The translations under genes and the position numbers were made by a program. A DNA stretch of 64,000 bases from Wenzhouxiangella sp. XN79A (GTDB taxonomy: Bacteria; Pseudomonadota; Gammaproteobacteria; Xanthomonadales; Wenzhouxiangellaceae), in assembly GCF_012272825.1 (NCBI RefSeq), contig NZ_JAAWWS010000146.1:62001-126000 (forward strand). The letters run 5' to 3'. Below are positions 26,915 to 35,743 of this stretch, piece by piece; positions within the stretch are counted from its first letter, which is position 1, and each line of letters begins with the position of its first letter. Under the pieces are notes generated by a model, which made no database searches, was not told where the DNA came from, and worked only from the letters and a program-made list of their open reading frames with translations.

Positions 26915-29611
26915 TCAGGACGAAGGGCCGGGTCGAGTCGACGCCAGGTCGAGCACGACTTCGTGCAGACCGTCGGCGGGCGGGCCGATGTGGAAGCCGA
27001 ATTCGCGGGCCAGGGTCAGCATGCGGTCGTTGCCGATGAGCACCTGGCCGATCACGGTGGCCAGGCCGAGCGTGCGGCAGTAGGCAATGAGTTTCTGCAG
27101 CAGGATGCGACCGAGGCCACGGCCCTTGATGGCCGAGCGGACGACGACGGCGAACTCGGCGCGCTGCCGCTGCGCGTCGATCGCGATGCGAACCACGCCC
27201 AGGGTGCGCCGCTCGCCGTCGGTTTCCCTGGCGATGAAGGCCATTTCGCGGTCGTAGTCGATCTGCGTGAAGCGGGCCAGCTGGGTGTGGCTGGGTTCGC
27301 GGATGACGCCGAAGAAGCGGAAGCGAACGTCCTCGTCGGACAGGCTGCGGAAGAACTCGGCGTGGGCGGGTTCGTCTTCGGGGCGGATCGGGCGCAGTTC
27401 GATCGACCGGCCGTCGAAGTCGATCTGCTCGGCCAGGTGGCCGGGGTACGGCGCGATCGACGGACGCGGCCGGGGCCCGGCGCCCGCCGGCCGCACTGCG
27501 ATCCGCGCATCGAGCGCGATGACGCTCTCGGGGCCGGCCAGCAGCGGGTTGATGTCGAGCGAGTCGATGATGTCGATGTCGGCGATCAGGCGCGAAACGC
27601 GGACCAGCACCTCGCAGATCCGCTCGATGCGCGCCGGTGGATGGTGGCGGTAACCGGCCAGCAGCCGGGCCACGCGGGTTCGCTCGATCTGCCGCCGGGC
27701 CAGCGCCATGTTCAGCGGCACCAGGCCCAGCGCGGTGTCGTCGACCACCTCCACCGCCGTACCGCCCTGCCCGAACAGCACGACCGGGCCGAAGATGTCG
27801 TCGCTGTGGGCGCCACAGATCAGCTCGTGGCGGCCGGTGGTGTTGTGCATGGCCTGCACGGTGAAGCCTTCGAGCCGGGCGTCGCTGCGGGCCTCGACGC
27901 GGCGAGCGATGGCCTGCGCGGCTTCGCGCGCCGCGGCCGGCGACTCCAGGTCGAGCACCACGCCGCCGACGTCGGACTTGTGGGTGATGTCCGATGAAAG
28001 CACTTTGACCGCCACCGGAAAGCCGATCGCCTCGGCCTGCTCGGCGGCCTCGTCCGGGCCGTGCGCGATGCGGGTCTCGACGACCGGAATGCCGTAGGCG
28101 GCCAGGACGCGCTTGGCCTCGTGTTCGCTGAGCCAACGACGGCCGGCGGCGCGGGCCGGCTCGAGCAGCGCGCGCACGGCGTCGGGATCGGCCGGCGGGT
28201 CGCTGGGCCCGGGTCCGGGGGTCTCGATCAGCGCGGCCTGGTTGCTGCGATAGGCGCAGAGGTGGCGGAGGGCCTTGACGGCATCTTCGATCTCGGTGAA
28301 GCCCGGTCGGTCGGCGCGAGCGAACACCGAGGCAGCCGCGCGGGCCGATTCACCGCCCAGCCAGCAGCCGAACACCGACCGCTCCGGGGCGCCGCCGGGC
28401 GCTCGGCGCCGGTCGAGAAACGTCACGACCTGTTCGGCCACGGATTCGCTGTCGGCCATGGAGGTCGGGGCGTGCACCAGCAGCACGGCATCGACGCCGG
28501 CATCCTCGAGCAGCGGCTCGAGAGCATCGAGATAGCGCTCCGGCGGGGCGTCGCCGATGATGTCGACCGGGTTGTTGCGCGACCAGTGGGCCGGCAGGCG
28601 TTCGTGCAGCGCGGCCAGGGTCCGCTCCTCCAGCCGCGCCAGCTGGCCGCCGCTGCGCACCCAGGCGTCGGTGGCCAGGATGCCGGGGCCGCCGCCATTG
28701 GTCAGGATGACCAACCGTTCGCAGGCGGCCGGGCGCGGCCGGGACAGCACTTCGGCCATGCCGAACAGGTCTTCCAGGCCGTCGACGCGCAGCGCGCCGG
28801 CCCGCGCGATGGCGGCATCGAAGACCTCGTCGCTGCCGGCCAGCGCGCCGGTGTGCGATGCGGCCGCCCGCGCGCCCTCCGGCGCCCGGCCCGATTTGAC
28901 GATGACCAGCGGCTTGTTGCGCGCCGCGGCGCGTGTGGCGGACATGAATTTGCGGCCTTCGGCCAGCGATTCCATGTACAGCAGGATGGCCCGGGTCTTC
29001 GGGTCGTTACCCAGCCAGTCGATCACATCGCCGATGTCGATGTCCAGGCAATTGCCCAGCGAGACGAAGCAGGAAAACCCGATGTCGCGCTCGCCGGCCC
29101 ACTCCAGCGCCGCGGTGGCCAGCGCGCCCGACTGGGTGACGAAGGCCACGTGTCCCGGCTCCGCGGTGTTGGGCGCGAAGCTGGCGTTGACCGCGTGGTG
29201 AGGCAGGATGATGCCGACGCTGTTGGGCCCCAGCAGGCGCAGGCCATGGCGCCCGGCGGCCGCGAGCAGTTGCTCCTCCAGGTCTTCACCGGCCTCGGCG
29301 AAACCAGCCGAGAGAATGACCGCGGCCCGCACGCCGAGGCCGCCGGCGCGGTCGATCAGCTCGGGAATGACCGCCGCCGGGGTGCAGACCACGATCAGCT
29401 CGGGCACCTCGGGCAGCCGGTCGAGCCGACGATGGACCGGCAGCCCCTGGACGTGGTCGTGGCGGAGGTTGACCGCGTACAGCGCGCCCTGGAAGCCACC
29501 GCCGATCAGATTGGCCAGCACCGCCCGACCGACGCTGCCTTCACGATCGGACGCCCCGATCACGGCGATCGAGCGCGGACGGAACAGCGAGTCGAGATGG
29601 CGGACGGACAT
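26915..29611 (-). CDS. Bifunctional acyl-CoA ligase-like / GNAT protein acetyltransferase (PatZ type)
   Basis: An 898-residue protein with, in order, a CoA-binding Rossmann domain (RSIAVIGASDREGSVGRAV, 13-130), succinyl-CoA-ligase-like domains, a loop ASHTGALAGSDEVFD at about 250, an ATP-grasp domain (about 490-710, FPVAVKVLSSDITHKSDVGG) and a C-terminal GNAT domain (about 730-890, IKGRGLGRILLQKLI). In Salmonella and E. coli, Pat/PatZ acetylates acetyl-CoA synthetase and other lysines using acetyl-CoA. The His in SHTGALAG corresponds to the phosphohistidine of ADP-forming ligases and is retained here. Flanked by two BLUF-like genes on the same strand. Confidence 0.9.
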   Translation of the reverse strand: MSVRHLDSLFRPRSIAVIGASDREGSVGRAVLANLIGGGFQGALYAVNLRHDHVQGLPVHRRLDRLPEVPELIVVCTPAAVIPELIDRAGGLGVRAAVILSAGFAEAGEDLEEQLLAAAGRHGLRLLGPNSVGIILPHHAVNASFAPNTAEPGHVAFVTQSGALATAALEWAGERDIGFSCFVSLGNCLDIDIGDVIDWLGNDPKTRAILLYMESLAEGRKFMSATRAAARNKPLVIVKSGRAPEGARAAASHTGALAGSDEVFDAAIARAGALRVDGLEDLFGMAEVLSRPRPAACERLVILTNGGGPGILATDAWVRSGGQLARLEERTLAALHERLPAHWSRNNPVDIIGDAPPERYLDALEPLLEDAGVDAVLLVHAPTSMADSESVAEQVVTFLDRRRAPGGAPERSVFGCWLGGESARAAASVFARADRPGFTEIEDAVKALRHLCAYRSNQAALIETPGPGPSDPPADPDAVRALLEPARAAGRRWLSEHEAKRVLAAYGIPVVETRIAHGPDEAAEQAEAIGFPVAVKVLSSDITHKSDVGGVVLDLESPAAAREAAQAIARRVEARSDARLEGFTVQAMHNTTGRHELICGAHSDDIFGPVVLFGQGGTAVEVVDDTALGLVPLNMALARRQIERTRVARLLAGYRHHPPARIERICEVLVRVSRLIADIDIIDSLDINPLLAGPESVIALDARIAVRPAGAGPRPRPSIAPYPGHLAEQIDFDGRSIELRPIRPEDEPAHAEFFRSLSDEDVRFRFFGVIREPSHTQLARFTQIDYDREMAFIARETDGERRTLGVVRIAIDAQRQRAEFAVVVRSAIKGRGLGRILLQKLIAYCRTLGLATVIGQVLIGNDRMLTLAREFGFHIGPPADGLHEVVLDLASTRPGPSS

Positions 29612-29795
29612 GATCGTCGAACCGGGGGCCGGTTGGGGGTGATCATGGCACAGAGGAGTGGGGGCTCGCTACCGGGTGCGGGTCCCGGGTTCCGGTTCCT
29701 CGATCGAGCACATCGGCAGCGATCCACCTGTGGGAGCCCGTACCGCGCGCGAAGGGTTTGCGCTCGTCCGACCAAACGACCAACCGACAGATTCC

Positions 29796-29832
29796 CCCTT
29801 CGCCCGCAAGCGGCCCGCAACGGGCGAGGCCG
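29796..29832. repeat. Single decayed REP element
   Basis: TTCGCCCGCAAGCGGCCCGC followed by AACGGGCG resembles a right REP with substitutions. A matching left half (GTGGGAGCCCGTACCGCGCG) lies at 29730-29750, so this may be one old REPIN. It occupies the 276-bp gap between the acetyltransferase start and the second BLUF-like gene. Confidence 0.55.
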
Positions 29833-29887
29833 CCCGGACGAATCCGGTTCGACGTCGGGAGGCTGCCGGCGCGCCGGGCAGGACGAC

Positions 29888-30361
29888 TCAGCTGGCCCTG
29901 GCCGGCTCGGTGGTCGTTTCGGCAGCCAGGCCGACGAAGGCGGCGATCATTTCGGCACTGTAGCGGTACGGGTCGAAGGCCTCGAAGCCGTGCTGCCGGT
30001 GCAGCTCGTGAAGCTGCTCGTGGGTGCCGACATGGCGCAGCGTGCCGGGTCGGAACGCGCGCTGTTCGATGGCGTCGGCACAGATCAAGTGGAACCGGGT
30101 GTGCCGCGGGTCGTGTTCGGTGCGCATGAGGTACCACTCGACGCTTTCGACGGGGCCCTCGATGACCTGGAGATAGTACCGATCGCCGGAATGGAAGACA
30201 CCGCCGAGCACCTGGAAGTGCAGGCTCTGGGGGGCCGGATAGAGGATCCGGGAGACTTCGAGTTCCGGCCCGCGCGGGTCGGCCCAGTGGCTGAAGTTGG
30301 CTTCGGAGCAGAACGCCGCGCGCACCATCGCACCCGGCTTGAAGCGATCGGTGAGGTTCAT
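29888..30361 (-). CDS. Degenerate BLUF-domain protein 2, 157 aa
   Basis: Paralogue of the gene at 26350, sharing WADPRGPELEVSRILYP, FHSGDRYYLQVIEGPVE and the tail LHELHRQHGFEAFDPYRY. Again Phe replaces the BLUF Tyr (AAFCSEAN), the Asn is missing (PQSLHFQVLGG), and the Gln is present. ATG at 30361 is chosen, because it starts MNLTDRF in register with the paralogue's MNLLETF. It precedes the acetyltransferase on the same strand and follows the diguanylate cyclase gene by 90 nt. Confidence 0.72.
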   Translation of the reverse strand: MNLTDRFKPGAMVRAAFCSEANFSHWADPRGPELEVSRILYPAPQSLHFQVLGGVFHSGDRYYLQVIEGPVESVEWYLMRTEHDPRHTRFHLICADAIEQRAFRPGTLRHVGTHEQLHELHRQHGFEAFDPYRYSAEMIAAFVGLAAETTTEPARAS

Positions 30362-30451
30362 CGGCAGTTCTCTCGGGGTCCGGACCATGGCGTTATCTTG
30401 ACCCGGCCCGACGGGGCGCGTTTTGACTCGGCGCAATTGCCCGGGCGGGCG

Positions 30452-32284
30452 TCAGAATTCCGAGGAACATTCGGCGCGGTCGCTCTTGCGACGGCGCTCG
30501 CCGGTGTACTCCGGCTCGTCGATGGGCGACGGCTCGGATTCGCCGGCGACCGACAGGCGATCGCGCCCTTCGCGCTTGGCCACGTACAGCGCGTTGTCGG
30601 CCGAGCGGGTCAGTTCCTTGACCTCGCGCTGAGCCAGGTCGGCGGCAAAGGCCAGGCCGAGGCTGGCGGTGACGCGCAGCATCGGAAAGCCCTCGAACTG
30701 CAGGTGACCGATCGCTGCACGTGCGCTTTCGCACCAGTGCACCACCGCATCGCGCGGCCGGCCGTTGAACACGGCAATGAACTCCTCGCCACCGAACCGG
30801 GCCACGAAGATCTTCTCGTCGCTGCGCTCCATCAGCTCGGTCGCCACCGCCTCGAGGACCAGGTCGCCGATGTCGTGACCGTAGCGATCGTTGACCGCCT
30901 TGAAGTAGTCGAGATCGAGGATCGCAACGGCCAGGTCGTCGGGCCGCGCCGGGTGCTCGATTTCCGAATCCAGGCGCTGGACGGCGCGGCGGCGGTTCGG
31001 CAGGCCGGTCAGAGCATCGGTTTCCGACAGCCGACGGAACGCGGCGCTGCGACCGCGCTGCAGAAGCCCGAAGCCGAGCAGGCCGGCGGCGATCAGCCCA
31101 CCGAGCACGATGATGCCCAGCCGCCACGCCGCCCTGGCGCGTTCCTCGGCCAGCTCGCGCTGGGTCGATTCGTAGCGGTAGCGGGCGTTGAGCACGTCCA
31201 TGCGGCGTGCGTCCAGGCGCCGTTCGAGCTCGGCGTCGCCGTCGATCGAGCGCTGCAGCAGGTCGAGCGCGGCGGCCAGGTCGCCGCGCTCGCGCGCGAT
31301 CTCGCTGCCGAGCCGGGCCACGCGGGCCTGACGGCGCGGGTCGTCCATGGCCTCGGCCCGGACGGCCGCCGCGGCCGCGGCCTCGGCCGCGCGCTCGAGG
31401 TGTCCATCGCGGCCGGGCTCGGGCATTCGACGGGCCAGCGCCAGGTGGGTGCGCGCCGCGATCTCTTCGAGAAAGGCCGCCGCGCGGGCCTCTCCCGGCG
31501 GCAGCAGCGACCAGGCCTGCTCCAGTTCGGCCAGCGCTTCGGGCCGGCCCTGCTGGCCGAACAGCCAGGCGCGGTACATGCGGGCCATCGCCTGGCCGCG
31601 CAGGTCGTCGTCCCGGGCGTAGACCGAAAGCGCCTCGGCCAGGTTCGCTTCCGCGACCTCCAGGTCGCCCTCCCGCACGGCGATGTAGCCGAGGTTGTTG
31701 TAGATCGCGCCCAGCCCGCGGGTCAGCCCGTGCTCGAGCTTCAGGGCCAGCGAACGTTGCAGGTACTCGGCCGCCGCGTCGGTGCGCTCGACCTCGCCGA
31801 GCGCGCTGGCCATGTTGCTGAGCAGCGCCGAGGCACGGGCGACATCGCCGACCGACTCGTAGTAGCGGTGGGCGGTCTGCAGGTGGACCAGGGCCTCGTC
31901 GGTGAAGCCGGCCAGGGCGTAGGCGATGCCCAGATCGGTGCCCGCGCGCGCGGCAAGGTCCTCGCGCCCGGCGAGTTCGGCCCGTTCATTGGCCGAACGC
32001 ATTCGTTCGATGGCTTTGCCGAAGCGTCCGGCGCGCCGATCCAGGGTGCCGAGCACGATCTCGGCCCAGAAGGCCTGCTCGTGGGTATCGGCATCGGCCA
32101 GCCGACCGGTCACGCGTGCCCGCACCGTTTCCGGATCGTCGCCGGCCTCGCGCAACGCTTCGGCCACCCAGGCCGGCGCCGCCGTCTGCGCGTCGACCGC
32201 CGCGACGGGGCCGGCTGCCAGCACGCTCAGCAGGCAGGCCAGGGCGTACCCGCAGAGCGGGCCGATCGATGTTGCTGGTTTCAT
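30452..32284 (-). CDS. TPR-containing membrane diguanylate cyclase, 610 aa
   Basis: Seen: a signal/anchor sequence (GYALACLLSVLAAGPVAAV), a periplasmic TPR-like sensor region (about 60-370; repeats such as ASALLSNMASALGEVERTDA), one membrane helix (about 393-412, LGIIVLGGLIAAGLLGFGLL) and a cytoplasmic GGDEF domain (430-590) with DALTGLPNRR, DLDYFKAVNDRYGHDIGD and active-site FGGEEF. It should make c-di-GMP from two GTP. A canonical RxxD inhibitory site five residues before GGEEF is not present. The basic tail is RRRKSDR. The upstream gene is divergent. Confidence 0.92.
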   Translation of the reverse strand: MKPATSIGPLCGYALACLLSVLAAGPVAAVDAQTAAPAWVAEALREAGDDPETVRARVTGRLADADTHEQAFWAEIVLGTLDRRAGRFGKAIERMRSANERAELAGREDLAARAGTDLGIAYALAGFTDEALVHLQTAHRYYESVGDVARASALLSNMASALGEVERTDAAAEYLQRSLALKLEHGLTRGLGAIYNNLGYIAVREGDLEVAEANLAEALSVYARDDDLRGQAMARMYRAWLFGQQGRPEALAELEQAWSLLPPGEARAAAFLEEIAARTHLALARRMPEPGRDGHLERAAEAAAAAAVRAEAMDDPRRQARVARLGSEIARERGDLAAALDLLQRSIDGDAELERRLDARRMDVLNARYRYESTQRELAEERARAAWRLGIIVLGGLIAAGLLGFGLLQRGRSAAFRRLSETDALTGLPNRRRAVQRLDSEIEHPARPDDLAVAILDLDYFKAVNDRYGHDIGDLVLEAVATELMERSDEKIFVARFGGEEFIAVFNGRPRDAVVHWCESARAAIGHLQFEGFPMLRVTASLGLAFAADLAQREVKELTRSADNALYVAKREGRDRLSVAGESEPSPIDEPEYTGERRRKSDRAECSSEF

Positions 32285-32425
32285 TGAGGCGGGCGTTGAA
32301 CGACGACTGCGGGAAAACTACCACATGTGGTCGTGTTCCTGACACGAAACCGACGTTCGCGCGCCCGCCCCACCCCGGCTGCGCTACGCTTTGCGCTGGA
32401 CCGCGCTGCCCGACCCCGAGCCCCC

Positions 32426-33091
32426 ATGAACATCCCCGCCGAGTTCCTTCCCGCCTGGCTGCAGGTCGCCGCCCTGGCGCTGTTCCTGCCGCTCGTGGCC
32501 TGGCAGGCCTGGGGCGCGGGCTGGCGGTTGCTGCATCGAAATGCGCTGGAACACGTCTATATCGGCGCGGTGGCCCTGCTGACCGGGTTGTGGTGGCTGA
32601 AGGTCCAGTCGCTGGCCGGGCTGGAGCTGCACTTCCTGGCCATCAGCGCAATGGTGCTGGTGTTCGGCTGGCGACTGGCAATGGTCGGCGGCGCCGCGGC
32701 GCTGATCGCCCTGACCGCCGCCGGCAGCCACGACTGGGCAGCACTGGGCGTCAACGGCCTGCTGACCGTGGCGCTGCCGGTGGTCCTGGCCAACCGGCTG
32801 CACGCGCTGGTCTACCGCCGCTTTCCGAAGCACTTCTTCGTCTACGTGATCATCTCCGCGCACTTCAGCTCGATGCTGGTGATCGCCGTGACCATGACCG
32901 CCGGCGGCGTGCTGCTGTGGGCACTGGACGTGTACCCGTGGAGCCGGATCATCAACGACTACCTGATGTTCCTGCCGATCGCGATGCTTCCGGAAGGCTT
33001 CCTCAACGGCGCGATCATGTCGATGCTGGCGGCCTGGAAGCCGGAGTGGGTCCGGTCGTTCGATGACAGGGACTACATCGACGGGAAGTAG
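32426..33091 (+). CDS. CbiM-like (ECF permease family) membrane protein, 221 aa
   Basis: Six to seven hydrophobic segments from ATG 32426 (MNIPAEFLPAWLQVAALALF onward), with family-typical ISAMVLVFGWRLAMVGGAAA and LPEGFLNGAIMSML. It matches the energy-coupling-factor ABC transporter permease (CbiM/NikM) family found as an orphan in many proteobacteria. True CbiM/NikM begin MHIxxG, and His2 binds Co/Ni; here residue 2 is Asn. No CbiO/CbiQ/CbiN genes are nearby, so metal transport is doubtful. Confidence 0.75.
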   Translation: MNIPAEFLPAWLQVAALALFLPLVAWQAWGAGWRLLHRNALEHVYIGAVALLTGLWWLKVQSLAGLELHFLAISAMVLVFGWRLAMVGGAAALIALTAAGSHDWAALGVNGLLTVALPVVLANRLHALVYRRFPKHFFVYVIISAHFSSMLVIAVTMTAGGVLLWALDVYPWSRIINDYLMFLPIAMLPEGFLNGAIMSMLAAWKPEWVRSFDDRDYIDGK

Positions 33092-33428
33092 GGGTAGCGC
33101 CAGGGCGGGAGACTCGAGGGGTTCAGGGTTCCGGTTCTCGTTCGCGGTCGTTTCGGCTTTTCTTCTTCGCCAGCATCCTCTTGCGGATCGCAAGCCGTTG
33201 CCGGGTCGTTGGTTGCCTTCGTTCGGCGAGCGATTGCATCGCGAGGGTCTGGGTTCGCCTGCCGCGCCCCGCGACGACGGGGCTGGAGCGGGCGGTCCGG
33301 TCTGCCCGTTCGGCGCGGACCCTCGTCGTCGACGAGCCGATGAGTCGGCGATCGATTGATCAGGATCGGGCATGGCTTACGTGATCCTTCCTCGAACCCG
33401 TTTGATTGCCCATCGAGGGGCAGGAGCC
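33092..33428. other. Intergenic gap with a decayed repeat
   Basis: Around 33240-33290 the sequence (GGTTCGCCTGCCGCGCCCCG then CGACGACGGGG) resembles the right arm of the composite hairpin seen at 16.0 and 18.1 kb. Nothing else is recognised. A TTGATCAGGATCGGGC stretch precedes the next gene. Confidence 0.4.
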
Positions 33429-34781
33429 ATGAAATCGATTCGATCGAGTGCGGCGGCGTTGGCCGTCCTGATGTTCACAAGCGCCCAGGCCGGGCCCCTG
33501 CACCGCGCCGAGACCGGCATCGGCAGCGCGGTGATCGTGCCGTACTGGACGGTGCATGCCGAGCAGGATTCGCTGTTGACGGTACGCAATGACGCCGAGG
33601 AACCCAGCGCGGTGCGGGTGCGCGTGCTCGACGAGGAAGGCGAGGTCCGGCTGGCGCTGGGTCTGTACCTGAACGCGCGCGACCAGTGGATCGCGGCGAT
33701 CACCCGCGTCGATGGGGTGACGGAGCTGCGCGCCCCGGATGCCTCGTGCGTGCTGCTGGAAAACGGCATGGGCACGTCCGGCACCACGTCGAATCCGCTC
33801 AGGATCGATCTGGGCGACGCCCCGGCCGGCTCGGTCGAGATCGTCGAGATGGCTCGGGCGCAGCTCGAAAGCCAGGCGGTGCCGAACGGCCGGTGGCCCG
33901 GTTGCGCGACGATCGCCCAGCGGTTCGTCGATGGAATGTGGAGCCAGGACCCGAACGCCGGGCTGGCCGCGCCCGCCGACCGGATCGGCGCGACGATCTC
34001 GATTCTGCGCGTGGGCGGCGGCACGATGAGCACGATCGACGGCACCGCCCTCGCCGGCTTCAGCGACGAGGCCCAGCACGCACCGGCCAGCGCCCTGGGC
34101 CCGGACCTTTCGAAGGCCGTCGACAGCGAGGCCGGGTTCGGCCAGGTCCGCAGCCGGGTCTGCTTCGAGGATAGCTGCCGGGTCGACACCTGGAGCGAGC
34201 CGCTCGAGGCCGTCGCGGCTGCACTGACTGCGGTGGCCGTCCACGCGGAAATTTCGATTCCGCCGGGCGCCAACGGCAGGACCGACATCGTGATCCACCG
34301 ACCGCTGGAGCGCTACGAGACCCAGCCGGGGTATTTCACCGAAACGCGCGCCGGGCTGCGCGTGGTCGATCGCAACGGCGTTCGGGTGCTTGGCACCAGC
34401 GGCCTGGCGCGGATCAACCACGGACAGATCCTGCAGGTGCTGGGCTTCGACCTCGAGGCCGTGATCCTCGATCCGCCGGTCGCCGTGCCGTCGCCGGTCC
34501 TCGGCCACCCGGGCCTGCCGGAGTTTCCGATGACCCCGCTGGTCCAGGCCGGAACCGACGGCGGGATCGCCGAGATCCGCTTCGAAAGCGCGATCGTGCC
34601 GCCGGTGGAGCTGACGGCATCGGACGGGCATCGCTACATCGGCGAGGCAGTGATCGCCTTCGGTGTCCAGCAGTTCACCAACGGCAACATCGATATCGGC
34701 GGTCCGCAGACGGTGCTGTCGAACTACCGCGGCACGATCACGCCCCGGCTCGAACGCCGACTCGGTCCGCCGCTGTTCTGA
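33429..34781 (+). CDS. Secreted hypothetical protein, 450 aa
   Basis: ATG at 33429 gives a signal peptide (MKSIRSSAAALAVLMFTSAQ, cleavage near AQAG). The ATG at 33372 would place 19 unusual residues before it. The mature protein is beta-rich (GIGSAVIVPYWTVHAEQDSL at the start) with two or three Cys pairs (SCVLLENG, GCATIAQRF, CFEDSCRVD), suggesting disulfides. It has the style of surface or periplasmic proteins found beside extracellular-matrix genes, but I do not recognise a named family. Confidence 0.65.
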   Translation: MKSIRSSAAALAVLMFTSAQAGPLHRAETGIGSAVIVPYWTVHAEQDSLLTVRNDAEEPSAVRVRVLDEEGEVRLALGLYLNARDQWIAAITRVDGVTELRAPDASCVLLENGMGTSGTTSNPLRIDLGDAPAGSVEIVEMARAQLESQAVPNGRWPGCATIAQRFVDGMWSQDPNAGLAAPADRIGATISILRVGGGTMSTIDGTALAGFSDEAQHAPASALGPDLSKAVDSEAGFGQVRSRVCFEDSCRVDTWSEPLEAVAAALTAVAVHAEISIPPGANGRTDIVIHRPLERYETQPGYFTETRAGLRVVDRNGVRVLGTSGLARINHGQILQVLGFDLEAVILDPPVAVPSPVLGHPGLPEFPMTPLVQAGTDGGIAEIRFESAIVPPVELTASDGHRYIGEAVIAFGVQQFTNGNIDIGGPQTVLSNYRGTITPRLERRLGPPLF

Positions 34782-34805
34782 TCCGCCCCGCCACGGGTCG
34801 GCGAA

Positions 34806-34836
34806 CCGGCCGCGATGCCCCGGGCGTCGCGGCCGG
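34806..34836. terminator. Strong 10-bp stem-loop after a stop codon
   Basis: CCGGCCGCGA (34806-34815) and TCGCGGCCGG (34827-34836) pair perfectly around an 11-nt loop, 25 nt after the stop at 34781. No T-run follows. Probably a transcript-stabilising or terminating hairpin. Confidence 0.6.
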
Positions 34837-34879
34837 TCGTCGTGTCGGACCCGCGATCGCGACGCCGACGGATTCGACT

Positions 34880-35700
34880 GCCGGAGGGCGCTCGCGCGCG
34901 AACCGGTCGGGCCACCCTTCGCCCGCAAGCGGCCTCCAACAGGCCTTCGATCGGGCGGTCCGCTGACTTCGCCTGTTGGAGGGAGCTTGCTCGCGAACCG
35001 GGCGGGCCGCCCTTCGCCCGCAAGCGGCCTCCAACAGGCCTTCGATCCGGCGCCGGTGCTGATTCGCCTGTTGGAGGGCGCTTGCTCGCGAACCGATCGG
35101 GCCGCCCTTCGCCCGCAAGCGGCCTCCAACAGGTGAATCGAGCCGCCTCGCTTTGATCGACTGTTGGAGGGCGCTCGAGCGCGAACCGGTCGGGCCGCCC
35201 TTCGCCCGCGAGCGGCCTCCAACAGGTGAATCGAGCCGCCTCGCTTTGATCGACTGTTGGAGGGCGCTTGCGCGCGAACCGGTCGGGCCGCCCTTCGCCC
35301 GCGAGCGGCCTCCAACAGGCCTTCGATCGGGCGGTCCGCTGACTTCGCCTGTTGGAGGGCGCTTGCGCGCGAACCGGTCGGGCCATCCTTCGCCCGCGAG
35401 CGGCCTCCAACAGGCCTTCGTTCGGGCGTTGCGCTGGCTTCGCCTGTTGGAGGGAGCTTGCTCGCGAACCGATCGGGCCACCCTTCGCCCGCGAGCGGCC
35501 TCCAACAGGCCTTCGGTCGGGCGGTCCGCTGGCTTCGCCTGTTGGAGGGAGCTTGCTCGCGAACCGGCCGGACCACCCTTCGCCCGCAAGCGGCCTCCAA
35601 CAGGTGAATCGCGCCGCCTCGCCCTGATCGACTGTGGGAGGGCGCTTGCGCGCGAACCGGTCGGGCCGCCCTTCGCCCGCAAGCGGCCTCCCCACAGGAA
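34880..35700. repeat. REPIN array 4 (about nine units)
   Basis: Nine left REPs (near 34880, 34974, 35068, 35162, 35256, 35350, 35444, 35540 and 35632) each paired with an inverted right REP; period 94-96 bp. Left-arm stems vary in a base-paired way: GGCGCTTGCGCG, GGAGCTTGCTCG and GCGCTCGAGCGC. The array fills the gap between two convergent genes and its last half-element enters the 3' end of the glycerophosphodiesterase gene. Confidence 0.93.
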
Positions 35701-35743
35701 GACGTTCACGGGGATGGCCGCGAGCGTGCTGCGCCGGTAGGGT

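Noticed and set aside
28061-32287. Very long plus-strand frame (1408 codons) opposite the acetyltransferase and cyclase genes
   Set aside because: It is the antisense of strongly supported minus-strand genes and reads through their intergenic gaps; high GC makes such frames common. No family motif or export signal.
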